From UBA4636 sp045534575 (GTDB lineage Bacteria > Bacillota > Clostridia > Christensenellales > Borkfalkiaceae), in the NCBI GenBank assembly GCA_045534575.1, contig JAZSJZ010000005.1, positions 1 through 64,000 of the forward strand: a stretch of 64,000 bases of DNA, in the 5' to 3' direction. The notes beneath the pieces are model-generated. The model was not told the origin of the DNA. It worked only from the letters and a program-made list of their open reading frames with translations, and did not search any database. The number at the start of each line of letters is the position of its first letter. Position 1 is the first letter of the stretch. The position numbers and the translations under genes are program-made. Of the stretch, positions 7,047-16,334 are shown one piece after another.

Positions 7047-9485
7047 ATGGAAATAATTGAAAACAATAACAACATAATAAATAGTTCCTTAGAAGAGGTA
7101 ATGAAAAACTCGATGATGCCGTTTGCGGAATACGTTATTCTAGATAGAGCGCTTCCTCGTGTTGAAGATGGATTAAAACCCGTTCAAAGAAGAATTATCT
7201 ATTCTATGTATGAAAACGGAATTTTCCCTGACAAAGGCTATAAGAAGAGCGCAAGAGTTGTCGGCGATTGCTTAGGTAAATATCACCCTCACGGCGATAC
7301 TTCCGTTTACGACGCTATGGTGCGCCTTGCTCAAGGCTACAATATGCGTATGACGCTCGTTGACGGACAAGGTAACTTTGGTTCAATCGACGGCGACCCA
7401 CCTGCTGCTATGCGTTATACCGAAGTAAAAATGCGCCCGCTTGCTATGGAACTTGTTAGAGATATCGAAAAAGATACCGTGCGTTGGAAACCTAACTTTG
7501 ACGATTCGCTAAAAGAGCCGGACCTTCTTCCTGCTAAATATCCAAACCTTTTGGTTAACGGCGCAACGGGCATTGCGGTAGGGCTTGCAACTAATATTCC
7601 AACCCACAACCTAGCCGAAGTTATCGACGGCGCAGTTGCTTATATTGAAAACCCAAAAATTACGCTTGACGAACTTATGAAAATCGTGCCCGGTCCGGAT
7701 TTTCCAACGGGCGGTTATATTATTTCTAATGGCGAAATTAAAAACGCTTACGCAACGGGCAAGGGCAAAATTTATATTCGCGCTAAAGTTAACATTGAAA
7801 AGGGAGATGCGGGCAAGCAGTCTATCATCATCACCGAAATTCCTTACGGCGTGAACAAAGCAAAACTTTTAACTAAGATTGATACGCTTTGCGAAGACAA
7901 AAAAGAACTTTTTGCAGATATTCACTCTATTAACGACGAGTCGGATAGAAACGGTATGCGTGCGGTTATCAAACTCAAAAAGGATGCTAACGTTAAAAAG
8001 ATTTTAGATGCGCTTTATAAGTATTCCGACCTTCAAGTATCGTTCTCAATCAACACGGTAGTTATTGCAGACGGCAAGCCTCAGCAACTTGGGCTTATCG
8101 ATATTTATCGTTACTATACGGAATATCAAAGAACGGTTATCGTTCGTCGCACTAAGTATGACCTAGAAAGGGCAAAAGAGCGTGCACATATTTTGGAAGG
8201 CTTGATAATTGCCGTAACCAACATTGACGAGGTTATTAAAATTATTAAAACTTCGCCAGATACGGCTACCGCTCGCCAAAACTTGAGAAAGCGTTTTGAC
8301 TTAACTGAACGTCAAGCCGTTGCAATTTTAGATTTAAGGCTTGCTAGACTTACTAAACTTGAAGTTAACAACCTAAAGCAAGAACTTGCAGAGCTAAAAG
8401 AGCGTATTAAATATTACGAATCGATTTTAGATAGCAAGCGACGTCAAATGCAGGTTGTTAAAGAAGAAATGCTCGCTATCAAGAAAAAATTCCGTGATGA
8501 CCGCCGTTCAATTATCGTTGAAAACGGCGAAGAGATTGATATCAAGGCAAAAGAAGAAAAGAAAGTTGTTGAAACTTTCGTTATCGGCTATAACAAAAAA
8601 GGCAAGATTAGAAAAATTTCGCCGTCAACCTATAAGCGCATTTGCGATGATAAAGAGCCTATAACTCGTGATATTTTCTCGTTTGCAACCGTTGCGACCA
8701 CCGAGCAAATGGTTTATGCGTTTACAAACCTTGGCAACTGTTATAAGATTGATACCGAAGTGTTGCCTGTTAGCAAGAACGCAATGATAGAAGGCGTAAC
8801 CTTCCAATCGCTATTCAAGCAAGCAATTTCAACCGAAAGACCTATTGCGTTTATTTCAGTTAAAGAGGGCGAAGAACTTAAAGGCAAACTTCTATTCTTT
8901 ACCAAGATGGGTATGGTTAAGAGAACTGATTTGAGTGAATATATGCTCATAAAATCAGTTTACCAAGCAATGAAGATTAGGGATGATGACGAACTTATCC
9001 ATATCGAAATGGAAAAAGAAGGTCAAGACCTATTCTTTGTAACTAAGCGTGGTATGTGCCTAAGGGCTAGTAACGAAATTCCTGAACAAGGTAGAGTTGC
9101 TGGTGGCGTTAAGGGTATGGACGTTGACGATAAAGACGAAGTTATTTTGTCAACGCAAATTGATAAAGGCGCGGTATGCCTACTTGGCGCAACTAACGGC
9201 ATGTTCAAAAAAGTTAGCCTTGATGTTATTTCAACGCTTGCTCGCGCAAGAAAAGGCGTTAAGATTTTTGAACTAGGCGACCAAGCGTTTGGCGAGAGCG
9301 TGCTTTCGGCAACTATCGTTGGTGAAGATAAAGTTGGAATTTATATTGAAGATAGATTTGGCACTGAGTACTTCTCTTCTAGCGATGAAGTTAGCGACGA
9401 AACTAGAGTTAGCAAGGGTAAGCCTTGCAAGAACGTGGGCTCGTGTCAACCAGCGTCAATCCACTTGTTTAAAAAACTTGTTTAA
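7047..9485 (+). CDS. parC: Type IIA topoisomerase A subunit (probably ParC)
   Basis: DNA breakage-reunion subunit, 812 aa. The catalytic tyrosine is Y124 in AAMRYTE; quinolone-region residues lie in HPHGDTSVYDAMVRL. A coiled-coil tower follows at about 360-490, then six beta-propeller blades. The canonical GyrA box (QRRGGKG type) is absent from the C-terminal domain, which argues for a decatenating ParC rather than a supercoiling GyrA. It lies 43 bases after parE and is presumably co-transcribed with it. Confidence 0.85.
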   Translation: MEIIENNNNIINSSLEEVMKNSMMPFAEYVILDRALPRVEDGLKPVQRRIIYSMYENGIFPDKGYKKSARVVGDCLGKYHPHGDTSVYDAMVRLAQGYNMRMTLVDGQGNFGSIDGDPPAAMRYTEVKMRPLAMELVRDIEKDTVRWKPNFDDSLKEPDLLPAKYPNLLVNGATGIAVGLATNIPTHNLAEVIDGAVAYIENPKITLDELMKIVPGPDFPTGGYIISNGEIKNAYATGKGKIYIRAKVNIEKGDAGKQSIIITEIPYGVNKAKLLTKIDTLCEDKKELFADIHSINDESDRNGMRAVIKLKKDANVKKILDALYKYSDLQVSFSINTVVIADGKPQQLGLIDIYRYYTEYQRTVIVRRTKYDLERAKERAHILEGLIIAVTNIDEVIKIIKTSPDTATARQNLRKRFDLTERQAVAILDLRLARLTKLEVNNLKQELAELKERIKYYESILDSKRRQMQVVKEEMLAIKKKFRDDRRSIIVENGEEIDIKAKEEKKVVETFVIGYNKKGKIRKISPSTYKRICDDKEPITRDIFSFATVATTEQMVYAFTNLGNCYKIDTEVLPVSKNAMIEGVTFQSLFKQAISTERPIAFISVKEGEELKGKLLFFTKMGMVKRTDLSEYMLIKSVYQAMKIRDDDELIHIEMEKEGQDLFFVTKRGMCLRASNEIPEQGRVAGGVKGMDVDDKDEVILSTQIDKGAVCLLGATNGMFKKVSLDVISTLARARKGVKIFELGDQAFGESVLSATIVGEDKVGIYIEDRFGTEYFSSSDEVSDETRVSKGKPCKNVGSCQPASIHLFKKLV

Positions 9486-9516
9486 AAACTTGTGTGAAAT
9501 GTAAAAATTTAAAAAC

Positions 9517-9556
9517 CGTTTATTGCCAAGGCTGAAAAACGCTTTGGCAGTAAACG
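9517..9556. other. Long hairpin after parC
   Basis: CGTTTATTGCCAAGGC pairs with GCTTTGGCAGTAAACG: 16 pairs including two wobble pairs. The T-run lies on the minus-strand side, so as a terminator it faces against parC. Confidence 0.6.
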
Positions 9557-9585
9557 ATAAATAATAAAAATAAGCAAATTTAAAG

Positions 9586-9614
9586 TTGACTTAACCGATA
9601 GTATTGTATATAAT
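9586..9614 (+). promoter_or_regulatory. Promoter of cytidylate-kinase-like gene
   Basis: TTGACT (9586-9591) and TATAAT (9609-9614), 17 bp apart. Confidence 0.85.
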
Positions 9615-9661
9615 AATTAAAGTTTAATTATTTAACGAAATTTTGTGTTTTCGAGGGCTTA

Positions 9662-10210
9662 ATGGAATTTAGAATATCGCTCGCGGGCGACCTTGGTAGT
9701 GGTAAATCTACCGTTGCAAACGCATTATCTAAAGAATTTAACGCTGAAATCGTATCTGCTGGCAAAATTCAGCGCGAGCTTGCCAAGAGTTTAAATCTAA
9801 CCATTGAAGAGTTTAACCGCTTTATGGAAACTGATAAAAGTTACGATAAAAAACTCGACGATTTTTTAGTTTCTTATAACGATAAAAAAGGCTCGTTTAT
9901 TTTTGATTCTAGAATGAGTTGGTATTTCGTGCCAACGGCTGTTAGCTTTTATTTAAAAGTTGCGCCAATGGAAGCGGCGAGAAGGATTATGCTTGCAAAT
10001 AGAGCGGACGAAACTTATGAAAGTTTAGAAGATGCTTCTAAAAAACTTTTATCTAGAAGGGCGTCGGAAGCCAAAAGATACAAGGAATATTACGGGCAAG
10101 ATATTAGCGATATGGCTAACTATAAATTCGTTATCGATACCACGAATTTAACTCCAGAAGAGGTTGCTAAAAAAATTGTTGAGTGTTACCTCTCGGTGGT
10201 TAAAAATTAA
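9662..10210 (+). CDS. Cytidylate-kinase-like P-loop kinase
   Basis: 182 aa. Walker A is GDLGSGKST at residues 9-17; a lid-like segment with RRASEAKRYKEYYGQDI lies near 140-155, and the C-terminal strand FVIDTTNLTPEEVAKKI is typical of the short, archaeal-type CMP kinase family. It would phosphorylate CMP/dCMP if it is a true Cmk, but the family also includes enzymes of unknown substrate. It has its own strong promoter. A lysyl-tRNA synthetase gene follows. Confidence 0.75.
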   Translation: MEFRISLAGDLGSGKSTVANALSKEFNAEIVSAGKIQRELAKSLNLTIEEFNRFMETDKSYDKKLDDFLVSYNDKKGSFIFDSRMSWYFVPTAVSFYLKVAPMEAARRIMLANRADETYESLEDASKKLLSRRASEAKRYKEYYGQDISDMANYKFVIDTTNLTPEEVAKKIVECYLSVVKN

Positions 10211-10214
10211 AAAA

Positions 10215-10237
10215 GTTAGCCTATAACTTCGTTAAAC
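10215..10237 (+). repeat. Dispersed gene-end motif, copy d
   Basis: AGCCTATAACTTCGTTAAA; TAAC-TTC-GTTA makes a perfect small hairpin inside it. Confidence 0.6.
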
Positions 10238-10300
10238 GCCAATTTTTAACAAAAAACATTATCTAATTTTAATAAAAAAGATTTAATTTTGAGGTGAATT

Positions 10301-11872
10301 ATGCATTGGGCGGAAAAACTTGCTGAAGAATTAATTGCAAGAAACCCTAACAAAGAAGAATACGTTTGCGCTGCGGGAATAAGTCCTTCAGGCTCCGTTC
10401 ACATTGGTAACTTTAGAGACGTTGCAACGAGTTTCTACGTTGTTCAAGCGCTTAGAAAGCGTGGCAAAAAAGCACGTCTTTTATTTTCGTGGGATGAGTT
10501 TGATAGGCTTAGAAAAGTTCCTTCAAACATCGCAAAGATAAGTGACGATTTCGATAAATATATCGGTATGCCATATGCTTTTATTCCTGACCCACACGGC
10601 AAGTTTTCGTCATATGCTGAATATAATGAAAAGGAGTTCGAAGCGTCGCTGAAAGAACTTTGTATTGACGTTGATTATCGTTATCAAGCAAAGGAATATA
10701 CTTCCGGAAGATATGCTGACGGCATCATTTTTGCTCTAAAGCATAGGCTTGAGATTTACGATACGTTAATGAAATATAAAACCCAAGAGGCAAACGATAC
10801 CGATAGAGAAAAATATTATCCACTCAACGTTTATTGCTCGGATTGTATGAAAGACTTTACCGAAGTTTTATCGGTTAGTGATGACTGCGAAGAAATAACT
10901 TTCCGTTGCAAAAAGTGTGGCGCAGAAAAAACCGTTAAAATTCGTGAGTATAATCTTATTAAACTAGTTTGGAAGGTTGACTGGCCTATGCGTTGGGGCG
11001 TTGAAGGCGTTGACTTTGAACCGGGCGGTATTGACCACGCTGCCTCTAGCGGTAGTTACGTTGTTGCGTGCGACATTGCTAAAAACATCCTAGGCGTAAA
11101 CCCACCGCTTTTCCAAGGCTACGGCTGGCTTTCAATCGCAGGTCTTGGCGATATGCACTCGTCAACGGGAAACAACATAACCCCAGCAACCGTTTTAAAG
11201 GTTTACGAGCCTGATATGATTAGATGGCTCTTTGCTAAATACGAACCAAAAGCGCCGTTTACCTTTAACTTTGACGACACAATTATTCGCCACTATAGCG
11301 AATTTGACAAAGGCTTAGAGGCTTATAAAAAAGGCGAAGCAGACGAGTTTAACACCGCTGTTTATGATTTCTGCTTAATCAACGGCGAAAAATCAAGAAG
11401 CAAAGTTCCTTTTGGCGTTTTAGCGTCGGTTGCTACCGTTGTTGATTTTAACGCTGAACTTGTTAGAAAACTTTTAGCTAAAATTGATGTTGAGTTTACC
11501 GCTCAAGACGAAGAAAGGCTTTTAAGAGTTAAAAATTGGATTGTTGACCATCAACCAAGCAAAATGTATAAACTCTTGAAGGAAAAAAATACCGAATATT
11601 ACGCTACTTTGAACGATGAACAAAAGTCGGCGGTAAAGAGTCTTCACGACTATTTGGCATCAGTTGATAAAATAACTGAAAAGGAAGTTCAAACTTTCAT
11701 TTATTCAATCATAAACGATCCAAATTTAACGAAGAAAGAGAATATGGCTCGCCAACAATCGTTCTTTAAGGTGTTCTATAATCTTTTAATCGGCGTTGAC
11801 GCTGGCCCAAGATTATACCTTTTCTTATCAGCAGTGGAAAGGAGTGAATACCTATTCTTATTTGAATTCTAA
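10301..11872 (+). CDS. lysK: Lysyl-tRNA synthetase, class I
   Basis: Charges tRNA-Lys. 523 aa of the class I (archaeal-type) family, unrelated to the usual bacterial class II LysS. The HIGH motif is SGSVHIGN near residues 30-37, and the KMSKS equivalent is MHSSTGN near 285-291. A zinc ribbon lies between residues 179 and 206 (CSDC and CKKC). The start follows GAGGTGAATT. No T-box leader is visible. It stands as a single gene closed by a terminator. Confidence 0.93.
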   Translation: MHWAEKLAEELIARNPNKEEYVCAAGISPSGSVHIGNFRDVATSFYVVQALRKRGKKARLLFSWDEFDRLRKVPSNIAKISDDFDKYIGMPYAFIPDPHGKFSSYAEYNEKEFEASLKELCIDVDYRYQAKEYTSGRYADGIIFALKHRLEIYDTLMKYKTQEANDTDREKYYPLNVYCSDCMKDFTEVLSVSDDCEEITFRCKKCGAEKTVKIREYNLIKLVWKVDWPMRWGVEGVDFEPGGIDHAASSGSYVVACDIAKNILGVNPPLFQGYGWLSIAGLGDMHSSTGNNITPATVLKVYEPDMIRWLFAKYEPKAPFTFNFDDTIIRHYSEFDKGLEAYKKGEADEFNTAVYDFCLINGEKSRSKVPFGVLASVATVVDFNAELVRKLLAKIDVEFTAQDEERLLRVKNWIVDHQPSKMYKLLKEKNTEYYATLNDEQKSAVKSLHDYLASVDKITEKEVQTFIYSIINDPNLTKKENMARQQSFFKVFYNLLIGVDAGPRLYLFLSAVERSEYLFLFEF

Positions 11873-11884
11873 AGATATAAAAAA

Positions 11885-11915
11885 CCGCCTATAAGTCGAT
11901 TATTGCGGTTTTTTC
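11885..11915 (+). terminator. Terminator built around dispersed motif, copy e
   Basis: CCGC and GCGG close a loop made of the motif CTATAAGTCGATTATT, followed by TTTTTT. This copy shows most clearly that the motif is the apical part of a terminator. Confidence 0.85.
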
Positions 11916-11943
11916 TTTTATAAATTTTAAGTTTTGGAAAGTT

Positions 11944-12522
11944 ATGGACGCTAATATTTTAATTCAAGCCCTATTATTAGGTGTTGGGCTAGCGATGGAC
12001 GCTTGCGCCGTTTCAATGGCTAACGGCTTAAACCAACCCAAAATTAAGAAATTGAATATTGCGCTCGTTTGTTTGAGTTTTGCTCTTTTTCAAGCGATGA
12101 TGCCAACTATTGGTTATTTTGTCGGCTCGGCATTTATAACCTATATTGAAAAATTTATTCCTTGGTTTGCGCTTATCATTTTAGGCTTTTTAGGCGGTAA
12201 GATGATTTATGATAACTTGAAGAACGTAGAAGGGGATGAAGGTGCTTCAAAACTAAAAGAACTAACGTTTCTATTAGTTTTAATTCAATCCTTCGCAACG
12301 TCGATAGATGCGTTAAGCGTTGGTCTTGCAATTTCAAATTATAGGCTAAAAGATGCTCTTTTTACGGCTTTAATTATTGCTGTTGAAACCTTTATTATTT
12401 GCTTGTTCGGCTTTTTCATCGGCAAAAAATTCGGCGATAAATTTGGTAAAAATGCTGAGATTTTCGGCGGAGTAATTTTAATTGCAATCGGCATAGAAAT
12501 TTTCATATCGGCTTTCATTTAG
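11944..12522 (+). CDS. mntP: Manganese efflux pump MntP
   Basis: 192 aa with six membrane helices, the length and layout of MntP. The two pseudo-repeats carry the conserved acidic motifs GLAMDACAVSMANG near residue 16 and ATSIDALSVGLAISNY near residue 120. Exports Mn2+ at the cytoplasmic membrane. No yybP-ykoY manganese riboswitch fits in the short 71-base upstream gap, so if it is manganese-regulated the switch is elsewhere. Confidence 0.92.
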   Translation: MDANILIQALLLGVGLAMDACAVSMANGLNQPKIKKLNIALVCLSFALFQAMMPTIGYFVGSAFITYIEKFIPWFALIILGFLGGKMIYDNLKNVEGDEGASKLKELTFLLVLIQSFATSIDALSVGLAISNYRLKDALFTALIIAVETFIICLFGFFIGKKFGDKFGKNAEIFGGVILIAIGIEIFISAFI

Positions 12523-12545
12523 TGTGGCTATAACTTCATAAACAC
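12522..12545 (+). repeat. Dispersed gene-end motif, copy f
   Basis: TGGCTATAACTTCATAAAC, flanked by GTGT and ACAC arms that can close a stem, beginning at the mntP stop codon. Confidence 0.6.
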
Positions 12546-12564
12546 AAATTTTTTGTAAAATTTT

Positions 12565-12598
12565 GGCGATTTTTGCTTTGACAAAATCGCCTTTTTTT
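12565..12598 (+). terminator. Intrinsic terminator after mntP
   Basis: GGCGATTTT and AAAATCGCC stem followed by a run of T. Confidence 0.9.
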
Positions 12599-12619
12599 AT
12601 GCAAAAAAACAAAAAATTA

Positions 12620-12641
12620 AACTTAAATTTTAAGTTAAAAT
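12620..12641 (+). promoter_or_regulatory. Palindrome and -10-like box before spoIIGA
   Basis: AACTTAAA-T-TTTAAGTT is a perfect inverted repeat at 12620-12636. TAAAAT at 12636-12641 ends six bases before the spoIIGA ATG, and no ribosome site is present, so the transcript may be leaderless. No clear -35 box is seen. Confidence 0.45.
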
Positions 12642-12647
12642 TTATCT

Positions 12648-13451
12648 ATGGAAATATATATTGAATACGCAATTTTAGATAACCTTTTAATAGATTATCT
12701 TCTTCTTAAAGAAACGGCGGTGTTTTTAAAAGTGAAAACAAAAAAGTTAAAACTTATATTTTCAGCAATTTTAGGAACTATTGTTGCCGTCGTTTTACCG
12801 CTATTTAAAATTGAAAAAGTTTTCTTGTTCTTAATAAAAATTTTAACTGCTCTAATTATGGCAGTTTTTGCCGTTAATCATAAAAGCGCAAAATCCTATC
12901 TTCTATATTTCAACGTATTTTTGCTTGCTACCTTTTTACTGGGCGGGGCGTGCTTTGGCGTTTTAAGTATTTTTGGCATAAATTATTCGCTTGAGGCATA
13001 TTATCAAGCAAAGATAATTCCTGTTGGTTTAACCATTTTTCTAGGCTATCTTTTTATCGTTTTAACAAAGCGGTTTGTAAAAGAAAATTTCAAAAGCGCA
13101 AAAATTGCAAAAACGCTTATAAAATGCAAAATCGTTGTTGATGGTTTAAACTTTCCATTTAACGCATTTTTCGATAGCGGTAATTTTTTAAAAGACGAAA
13201 AAACGGGGCTTCCTATCGTTATCGTTTACGATAGAGTTTTCAACAATTTAATAAGCAACGTTTTTCTAAAAGAAAGCGGAAACGTTATGGTTGCAACGGC
13301 AACGGGGTGTAGTTCGTTTAAAAGTTACTCGATTGATTTTATTGAGATAGATTTTAACGGAGAAAGAATAAAGCGCGATGCTAAAATTATAAAATGCAGT
13401 TTTAAACCTTTGTTTTGCGAGGAAGGCTTGCTTGGCGCTGAAATTTTATAA
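12648..13451 (+). CDS. spoIIGA: Sigma-E processing peptidase SpoIIGA
   Basis: Membrane aspartic protease that activates pro-sigma-E in the sporulating mother cell. 267 aa: five hydrophobic helices in the first 150 residues, then a cytoplasmic protease domain with the active-site aspartate D176 in AFFDSGN. The next gene is its known substrate, a sigma-E type factor, the standard spoIIG order. No ribosome site lies before the ATG. Confidence 0.9.
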   Translation: MEIYIEYAILDNLLIDYLLLKETAVFLKVKTKKLKLIFSAILGTIVAVVLPLFKIEKVFLFLIKILTALIMAVFAVNHKSAKSYLLYFNVFLLATFLLGGACFGVLSIFGINYSLEAYYQAKIIPVGLTIFLGYLFIVLTKRFVKENFKSAKIAKTLIKCKIVVDGLNFPFNAFFDSGNFLKDEKTGLPIVIVYDRVFNNLISNVFLKESGNVMVATATGCSSFKSYSIDFIEIDFNGERIKRDAKIIKCSFKPLFCEEGLLGAEIL

Positions 13452-13453
13452 AA

Positions 13454-13477
13454 GCTAGGCAATAGGTCGGTTATTAA
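13454..13477 (+). repeat. Dispersed gene-end motif, copy g (divergent)
   Basis: AGGCAATAGGTCGGTTATT between spoIIGA and sigE. Confidence 0.5.
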
Positions 13478-13495
13478 TACTTTTTTGAGGTGAAT

Positions 13496-14209
13496 ATGAG
13501 AAGTTTTTTGCAAAAAATCGCTAACTTTTTAAAAAATTTATTTAAGCCTAGAACTAATTTTTTGTATCTTGGCGGGGCGGAAGCGCTACCAATTCCTTTA
13601 ACGGCGGAAGAAGAAAAAGAAAGGCTTGAAAAATTATCTAACGGCGATGATAGCGTAAAGGCAGATCTTATCGAGCATAATTTAAGACTCGTTGTCTATA
13701 TTGCAAGAAAATTCGATAACACGGGAATTGACCTTGACGATTTAATATCAATCGGCACGATTGGTCTTGTTAAGGCAATAAATTCATATAACTTGGAAAA
13801 AAATATAAAACTTGCCACTTTTGCTTCCCGTTGCATTGAAAATGAAATTTTAATGTATCTAAGAAAAGTATCTAAGCAAAAGAGCGAAGTTTCGTTTGAC
13901 GAGCCGTTAAACGTTGACTGGGAAGGCAACGAACTTTTACTTTCCGATATTTTAGGCACGGATAGCGACATCGTATCTCGTGGCATTGAAAAGCAGACCG
14001 AAAAAGAAATTTTGTGGATGGCTCTTCAAAAATTATCTCGCAGAGAAATTCAAATCATTAATCTTCGTTTCGGGCTTGATGGAAATGACGCTCTCACTCA
14101 AAAAGAGGTTGCCTCGCTTCTTGGTATTTCGCAATCATACATATCTAGGCTAGAAAAGAGAATAGTCAAAAAACTTCGAAAAGATATCGATAAAGCCGTT
14201 AACGAATAA
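13496..14209 (+). CDS. sigE: RNA polymerase sporulation sigma factor, sigma-E type
   Basis: 237 aa sigma-70 family factor. A hydrophobic/basic pro-peptide lies at 1-25, region 2 includes NLRLVVYIARKFDNTGIDLDDL near 70-90, and region 4 ends with the helix-turn-helix SLLGISQSYISRLEKRI. Position after spoIIGA identifies it as sigma-E rather than sigma-G or sigma-K. ATG 13496 follows GAGGTGA; an in-frame GTG six bases earlier overlaps the ribosome site and is rejected. It should direct early mother-cell genes such as spoIVA in this window. Confidence 0.92.
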   Translation: MRSFLQKIANFLKNLFKPRTNFLYLGGAEALPIPLTAEEEKERLEKLSNGDDSVKADLIEHNLRLVVYIARKFDNTGIDLDDLISIGTIGLVKAINSYNLEKNIKLATFASRCIENEILMYLRKVSKQKSEVSFDEPLNVDWEGNELLLSDILGTDSDIVSRGIEKQTEKEILWMALQKLSRREIQIINLRFGLDGNDALTQKEVASLLGISQSYISRLEKRIVKKLRKDIDKAVNE

Positions 14210-14237
14210 AGTTGACGGCTAAATTTATCTTGAGAAA

Positions 14238-14266
14238 TTGTTCCAAACTTTAAAAGTTGTTAAAAT
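14238..14266 (+). promoter_or_regulatory. Possible promoter of sugar-kinase operon
   Basis: TTGTTC and TAAAAT are 17 bp apart; the -35 is weak. Confidence 0.45.
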
Positions 14267-14296
14267 CGTTTGCAAAATTTGTTCAATGGTGATAAA

Positions 14297-15484
14297 ATGA
14301 AAGCGTATGAGCACGTATTATTTTATAATACGTCTTTATTAAATTTAGAAGGAATTGAGTTTATGCAAACGTTTTGTCCATATAGAATATGCCCTTTGGG
14401 CGCACATGTTGACCATCAACAAGGTTTTGTTTCAGGCTTTGCAATCGATAAGGGAATTACCTTTAATTTCGAGCCTATGCAAGACGGAAGGGTGCTACTT
14501 ACGTCAAACGACTTTGACGGAATAGTTTCTTTCGACGTTGATGGTTTTTTAGATAAGAAAAAAGACTGGGGTAACTATATGCGTGGAGCAACCAAACTTC
14601 TTCGCGATAGTTTTAAGTTAAAACACGGCGTTCAAGGCAATTTCAAAGGCGAACTTCCTATCGGGGGGCTATCATCTAGCGCAGCGGTTACGCTTGCTTT
14701 TTTAAAGGCGCTTTGCATTGTTAACGATATTAAACTTTCTAACGAGCAATATATCGACTTTGCCTATAGAGCCGAAACGGAATTCGTTGGGCTAAAAATT
14801 GGTAAACTTGACCAATCTTGCGAGGTTTTGTGCAAGAAAAATCACTATCTTTTCTTAGACACGAAAGATATGAGTTATAGGCTTATTCCGGAAAATATTA
14901 ACCACACGCCTTACGAGTTTTTAATCGTCTATTCAGGACAAGCTAGAAAGTTAGAAGACAGCGCCTACAACGTGCGAGTTGACGAGTGCAAATCTAGCGC
15001 TTACCTAACCTTAGCGCTTTTAGGCAAGGAATATGGCAAATACGCAACGACCTATCTTAGAGATATTTCTAAAGAGGAAGTTGAGTCTTGCAAAGATAAA
15101 ATTCCTCAAAACTGGTATAAGCGTGCAATGCATTTCTTTACTGAAAACGAGAGAGTTATGCAAGGCGTTAAGGCTTGGCAAGAAGGTGATATGAAGCGTT
15201 TTGGTCAGCTTATAAGAGAGTCGGGCGAGTCGTCTATTAATCTTTACGAGGCGGGCTCGGTTTTGTTAAAAGACCTTAACAAAATTATGAACGAAACTGA
15301 CGGCGTTTACGGCGGAAGGTTTATGGGTGGCGGGTTTAACGGTTGCTGTCTTGCGGTTATTGACCCAAAAAAGAGAAATGATATTATTGCAAACATTAGC
15401 GAAAAGTATTTAGCGCTTCACCCAGATAAAGAAGGTTGTTACGAAATTTTTGCTTGCACCTCTAGCGATGGCATTGGAGAATAG
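14297..15484 (+). CDS. GHMP sugar kinase, galactokinase/galacturonokinase-like
   Basis: 395 aa. The substrate motif reads PYRICPLGAHVDHQQG, the ATP loop IGGLSSSAAVT lies near 130, and the C-terminal motif GGRFMGGGFNGCC near 350. Ordinary galactokinases have a GEHTDYN-type motif; the PLGAH-DHQ form resembles, from memory, the plant galacturonokinase branch. It would make a sugar-1-phosphate from galactose, galacturonate or a related sugar. It heads a four-gene operon with a nucleotidyltransferase three bases downstream, which would activate the product. ATG 14297 follows GGTGA and is preferred over a TTG at 14270. Confidence 0.8.
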   Translation: MKAYEHVLFYNTSLLNLEGIEFMQTFCPYRICPLGAHVDHQQGFVSGFAIDKGITFNFEPMQDGRVLLTSNDFDGIVSFDVDGFLDKKKDWGNYMRGATKLLRDSFKLKHGVQGNFKGELPIGGLSSSAAVTLAFLKALCIVNDIKLSNEQYIDFAYRAETEFVGLKIGKLDQSCEVLCKKNHYLFLDTKDMSYRLIPENINHTPYEFLIVYSGQARKLEDSAYNVRVDECKSSAYLTLALLGKEYGKYATTYLRDISKEEVESCKDKIPQNWYKRAMHFFTENERVMQGVKAWQEGDMKRFGQLIRESGESSINLYEAGSVLLKDLNKIMNETDGVYGGRFMGGGFNGCCLAVIDPKKRNDIIANISEKYLALHPDKEGCYEIFACTSSDGIGE

Positions 15485-15486
15485 AA

Positions 15487-16203
15487 ATGGATTGTGTTTT
15501 GCTTTGCGCGGGATACGCAACTAGAATGTATCCTTTAACTGAAAATTTTCCTAAACCTCTTTTAGAGATTAAGGGAAAACCTTTAATTGATTATCTTATT
15601 GACGATTTGAGTGATAACGGGCTTATAGACAGGTTTATTATCGTTTCTAATCATAAATTTATCGACCATTTTAATAAGTGGCAAAAAACGAGAAGCGAAG
15701 AAATTATCGTTTTAGATGACGGAACAACCACTAACGAAACAAGGCTTGGTGCAGTTAAAGATATTCAGTTTGCGATTGAAAACGCTAAAATTGAAGACGA
15801 TATTTTAGTTCTTGCAGGCGATAATTTGTTGGAGTTTTCGCTAAAAGGCTTTGTAGAGTTTTTTAAAGAAAAAGGCGATAGTGCGGTTATGCGTTATTTT
15901 GAAAGCGACGAAACTAAACTTAAAAGAACGGGCGTTGCTGTAATTGATGAAAACGATTTAATCGTTGAAATGGAAGAAAAGCCTCAAAACCCAAAGTCAA
16001 ATTGGGCGATCCCACCGTTTTATATTTTCAAAAAAGACGCGTTAAAAGAGATTAAAGCGGGCATTGATTTGGGTTGCAAAGTTGACGCGCCGGGTGGGTT
16101 TATCGAGTGGTTTTCAACTCGCAACAAGGTTTATGCGTATCTTATGCCAGCAGGCAGAATTGATATTGGTAACTTGGAACAATACTACAAAATGAAAGAG
16201 TAA
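15487..16203 (+). CDS. Sugar-1-phosphate nucleotidyltransferase
   Basis: 238 aa, NTP-transferase fold. The signature LLCAGYATRMYPLTENFPKP lies at residues 5-24, with an LAGDNLL acidic site near 106 and EMEEKPQNP near 160. It would join a nucleoside triphosphate to a sugar-1-phosphate. No UDP-hexose:galactose-1-phosphate transferase (GalT) is present in this operon, so this enzyme probably supplies UDP-sugar directly for GalE. It starts three bases after the kinase stop. Confidence 0.88.
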   Translation: MDCVLLCAGYATRMYPLTENFPKPLLEIKGKPLIDYLIDDLSDNGLIDRFIIVSNHKFIDHFNKWQKTRSEEIIVLDDGTTTNETRLGAVKDIQFAIENAKIEDDILVLAGDNLLEFSLKGFVEFFKEKGDSAVMRYFESDETKLKRTGVAVIDENDLIVEMEEKPQNPKSNWAIPPFYIFKKDALKEIKAGIDLGCKVDAPGGFIEWFSTRNKVYAYLMPAGRIDIGNLEQYYKMKE

Positions 16204-16334
16204 AATATTATGAGCGTTTTTAGCTTTTTTGATGGTTTAAGATAAATCTTAAAACAACAAGAAAAACACGAAAAACGCACCTTCACTTGGAGCATAATAT
16301 TTTGGATGAACAAAAATTAAATTTTAGAGAAATT

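Noticed and set aside
8650..8680. Further copy of the dispersed motif inside parC
   Set aside because: GAGCCTATAACTCGTGATAT is explained by the codons KEPITRDI and lacks the hairpin context.
7047..9485. GyrA
   Set aside because: No GyrA box in the C-terminal domain; ParC is favoured, though gyrase cannot be fully excluded without the rest of the genome.
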